Below, piece by piece: positions 62,282-64,000 of a stretch of DNA of 64,000 nucleotides; positions within the stretch are counted from its first letter, which is position 1; every line of letters begins with the position of its first letter. Under the pieces are notes generated by a model. It was not told the origin of the DNA and searched no databases. It saw nothing but the letters and a program-made list of their open reading frames with translations. Origin of the DNA: an uncultured Lachnospiraceae bacterium (GTDB lineage Bacteria; Bacillota; Clostridia; Lachnospirales; Lachnospiraceae); NCBI GenBank assembly GCA_910579735.1, contig CAJTUZ010000003.1, forward strand, positions 124,001 through 188,000, in the 5' to 3' direction. The position numbers and the translations under genes are program-made.

Positions 62282-62601
62282 AAAACCTGCCCTCTTTGTT
62301 CTTCATCGGCAGACACTTTTCTATTTCCCTCAGCTCACGCCGCCGACTACCAGTTCTTTACCATGAAATTCGTTACTAATTGTAATTGTACCATAGTTTT
62401 ATGTTTTCGGGTAGGTTTTCGGAAGGCAAATATAACGAAATGCAGTATCTTCTTTATGCGTAAGACACCAAAACATAATTCATGTTTACAACCGAAATTT
62501 TTTCTGGTATTCTGTTTTCGTTAATATGATCCTCATTACTTTAATAAATTATGATTTTATTTGATAAAAAAGCAATTTAATATTCACCAGAAGGAGAAGA
62601 A
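62282..62601. other. Intergenic region, no gene seen
   Basis: AT-rich stretch between divergent genes. A 6-bp palindrome AAACAT-aattc-ATGTTT is the only visible feature; promoters for both genes should lie here but none is close to consensus. Confidence 0.4.
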
Positions 62602-63279
62602 ATGATGCAGGCAATCGTAGAGACTATTTTTGACGCAGCCTATTTAATCTCAGTCATTACAATCGGTATTTTAATGATTCGAGGCAGCGGGACGAACAAA
62701 CAATACCGTCTGTTTGGCTGGATGGCCGTTGTTCTGGGCGCCGGTGATTCCTTTCATTTAGTTCCCCGCGCTGTTGCCCTTTGTACAACAGGTCTGGAAA
62801 ACTATACCGCAGCCCTGGGGATTGGAAAATGGATCACATCCATTACAATGACTATTTTCTATGTACTGCTTTACTATGTCTGGAGACAGCGGTATTGCGT
62901 AGAAGGATATCATGCTTTAACCGCCGTTGTATACGGACTTGCCGGAATAAGAGCCGTACTATGCATGATGCCGCAGAATCAGTGGCTTAGTCCTGATGCG
63001 CCTCTTGCGTGGGGCATCTACCGAAATATTCCTTTTGCGCTGCTGGGACTGTTTGTAATTGTATTATTCTTTCAAAAAGCAAAGGAAAAAGAAGACCGCG
63101 CTTTCCGCTGGATGTGGCTGACCATCGTCCTAAGTTTTGGTTTTTATATCCCGGTTGTACTATGGGCCGATGTGTTTCCTCTGATCGGCATGCTGATGAT
63201 TCCCAAAACCTGTGCCTATGTTTGGACAATTTTAATCGGTTATCGCGCCATGATCCGTGAAACGGTGCGGAAAAAATGA
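62602..63279 (+). CDS. Multi-spanning membrane protein of unknown function
   Basis: 225 residues, about seven spans, first at residues 8-25. LGAGDSFHLVPRAVALC with a buried Asp-His-Arg pattern is the most distinctive piece; ends IGYRAMIRETVRKK. No known domain. ATG after AGAAGGAGAAGAA. Possibly ended by the hairpin at 63323-63352. Confidence 0.6.
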   Translation: MMQAIVETIFDAAYLISVITIGILMIRGSGTNKQYRLFGWMAVVLGAGDSFHLVPRAVALCTTGLENYTAALGIGKWITSITMTIFYVLLYYVWRQRYCVEGYHALTAVVYGLAGIRAVLCMMPQNQWLSPDAPLAWGIYRNIPFALLGLFVIVLFFQKAKEKEDRAFRWMWLTIVLSFGFYIPVVLWADVFPLIGMLMIPKTCAYVWTILIGYRAMIRETVRKK

Positions 63280-63314
63280 GGCAGATCCTGCCGGGATTAA
63301 TCCCTTTTGGATGC

Positions 63315-63352
63315 AAAAAAGACGCATGGTTTACCATTTACTGTCCCATGCG
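63315..63352 (-). terminator. Terminator of the right-edge membrane gene
   Basis: CGCATGG and CCATGCG pair; on the minus strand TCTTTTTTG follows. The plus-strand side has only CCTTTATG. Confidence 0.65.
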
Positions 63353-63355
63353 CCT

Positions 63356-63470
63356 TTATGCGTTATCAGTCGGAACCGACACACCTTGTTTCCATTTAGA
63401 AATCGTTTGTCTCATCGCATTCAACTTGATAGCAAGTTCCTTCTGCGGCAAGCAGCGCATATTAACATTA
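63356..63470 (-). pseudogene. Remnant of an XRE helix-turn-helix gene
   Basis: The frame carries LPQKELAIKLNAMRQTISKW followed by KQGVSVPTDNA and a stop: the recognition part of an XRE regulator without its first helices or any C-terminal domain. No start with a ribosome site. Decayed. Confidence 0.5.
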
Positions 63471-63999
63471 TAGTGTCCCGGCTTCGCCCGCCTTTTGCAG
63501 CAGACTCTTAAATTTGGAAGACAGCTTGCACAGCTTGTCGTACAAGTCAAACGTAATTTCCGTAGTCGGTGCAACCTGTAAATAAGAACATACCATGCAT
63601 ACCATGGTGTAGCTGTCCATTATGGAGGACTTAACGACCATCATAATCAGGACCGTCAGCACCAACGCTGCCAAAAGGCCCAGGATCCCCGGCACACCCA
63701 AAACACCCAGGATGCCGATGATCCCAAACATTAAAAGGAACCATGCTGCACCTGAAATGACGACAGCTATTACTGCCGTCTTAAGGGCGTCCTTTAAAAT
63801 GGGTTTCCAATTTTGAAAATAAATAACGACACCGTCCGCTGCACTCTTAAAGGACGACTGCTCTGCGTGATAAAAGGTGTATGCCATACAACATTCATCC
63901 AGATTTCCAAGCGCAATATTAAGGAAGGTCCTGGCAAAGGAAACCAGAGACTCCATTCCGGGAATTTTTTCCAGAAAACTGCCTACAATATTCAGTGTT
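63468..63999 (-). CDS. Partial membrane protein, cut by the window edge
   Basis: The frame is open up to the right end; the ATG at 63956 is internal because reading continues upstream (NIVGSFLEKIPG before it). What is seen, about 176 residues, has GNLDECCMAYTFYHAEQ, then two or three spans with ILGVLGVPGILGLLAAL, and a helical tail (YDKLCKLSSKFKSLLQKAGE). Not recognised. Confidence 0.55.
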   Translation of the reverse strand, partial: TLNIVGSFLEKIPGMESLVSFARTFLNIALGNLDECCMAYTFYHAEQSSFKSAADGVVIYFQNWKPILKDALKTAVIAVVISGAAWFLLMFGIIGILGVLGVPGILGLLAALVLTVLIMMVVKSSIMDSYTMVCMVCSYLQVAPTTEITFDLYDKLCKLSSKFKSLLQKAGEAGTL

Positions 64000-64000
64000 C

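Noticed and set aside
1..64000. CRISPR arrays, rRNA or tRNA genes
   Set aside because: No regular short repeats with spacers and no cloverleaf or rRNA-like stretch was recognised by eye; a tRNA scan was not possible.

Overview
The window looks like chromosomal DNA of an anaerobic Firmicute of class Clostridia, most likely family Lachnospiraceae. This rests on the gene set (hprK, a Crh-like HPr, whiA/rapZ, YesMN-type two-component system, LplABC-type sugar importer, YesL, BlaI/BlaR1, FtsH with a low-complexity tail), on strong AGGAGG ribosome binding sites and on consensus sigma-A promoters. No rRNA, tRNA or CRISPR array was recognised. Most genes lie on the minus strand.

Layout. 1-3.7 kb: pyruvate kinase and an ammonium transporter fused to its own P-II regulator, with an elaborate leader. 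3.8-12.2 kb: a mixed stretch (WYL regulator, ClbS/DfsB-like protein, acetyltransferases, ABC exporter, membrane-anchored propeller protein, cyclophilin). 12.3-21.2 kb: a carbon-control block (uvrC, hprK, glucokinase, murB, rapZ, whiA, a Crh-like HPr lacking His15, a lipid kinase, aldolase). 21.3-31.4 kb: an oligosaccharide locus, probably for xylo-oligosaccharides (YesMN two-component system, solute-binding lipoprotein, two permeases, GH8 exo-oligoxylanase, YesL). 31.7-37 kb: ftsH, pyrG and a coiled-coil protein. 37.2-44.6 kb: glnA, a duplicated DUF1538 membrane protein, a tandem P-II-like protein, an acyltransferase, a small acidic protein and a GH3 beta-glucosidase. 44.7-53.4 kb: the most interesting region, described below. 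53.7-58.3 kb: blaI-blaR1 convergent with a frameshifted two-domain lipoprotein gene whose promoter carries a BlaI box. 58.3-64 kb: acetyltransferase, Mrr nuclease, XRE regulator, Spx/ArsC-like protein, acyltransferase, a multi-spanning membrane protein and an incomplete membrane gene at the right edge.

Central discovery candidate. Eight co-directional genes (52277 down to 44730) encode a two-enzyme phage-type peptidoglycan hydrolase, two DUF2589 proteins, two small unknown proteins, a STAS anti-anti-sigma factor, a transmembrane PP2C phosphatase that also carries an RsbW-like kinase domain, and a GH73-like protein without the catalytic glutamate. In front of the first gene lies a segment of about 180 bp bounded by 19-bp inverted repeats, each itself a near palindrome, and next to it a tyrosine recombinase gene. 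The segment holds a -35 box and a bidirectional terminator, and the -10 box sits in the repeat outside it. As written, the -35 points away from the operon (OFF). Flipping it would create TTGACT-N17-TATAAT about 30 bp before the first start codon (ON). I therefore propose a phase-variable envelope/lysis-related system under an invertible promoter, with partner switching encoded inside the same operon.

Other items worth a look: the amtB leader with two terminator-like hairpins and a competing antiterminator; the glnA/DUF1538/P-II-like cluster; the Crh-like protein next to hprK; and a BlaI regulon with no beta-lactamase in view.
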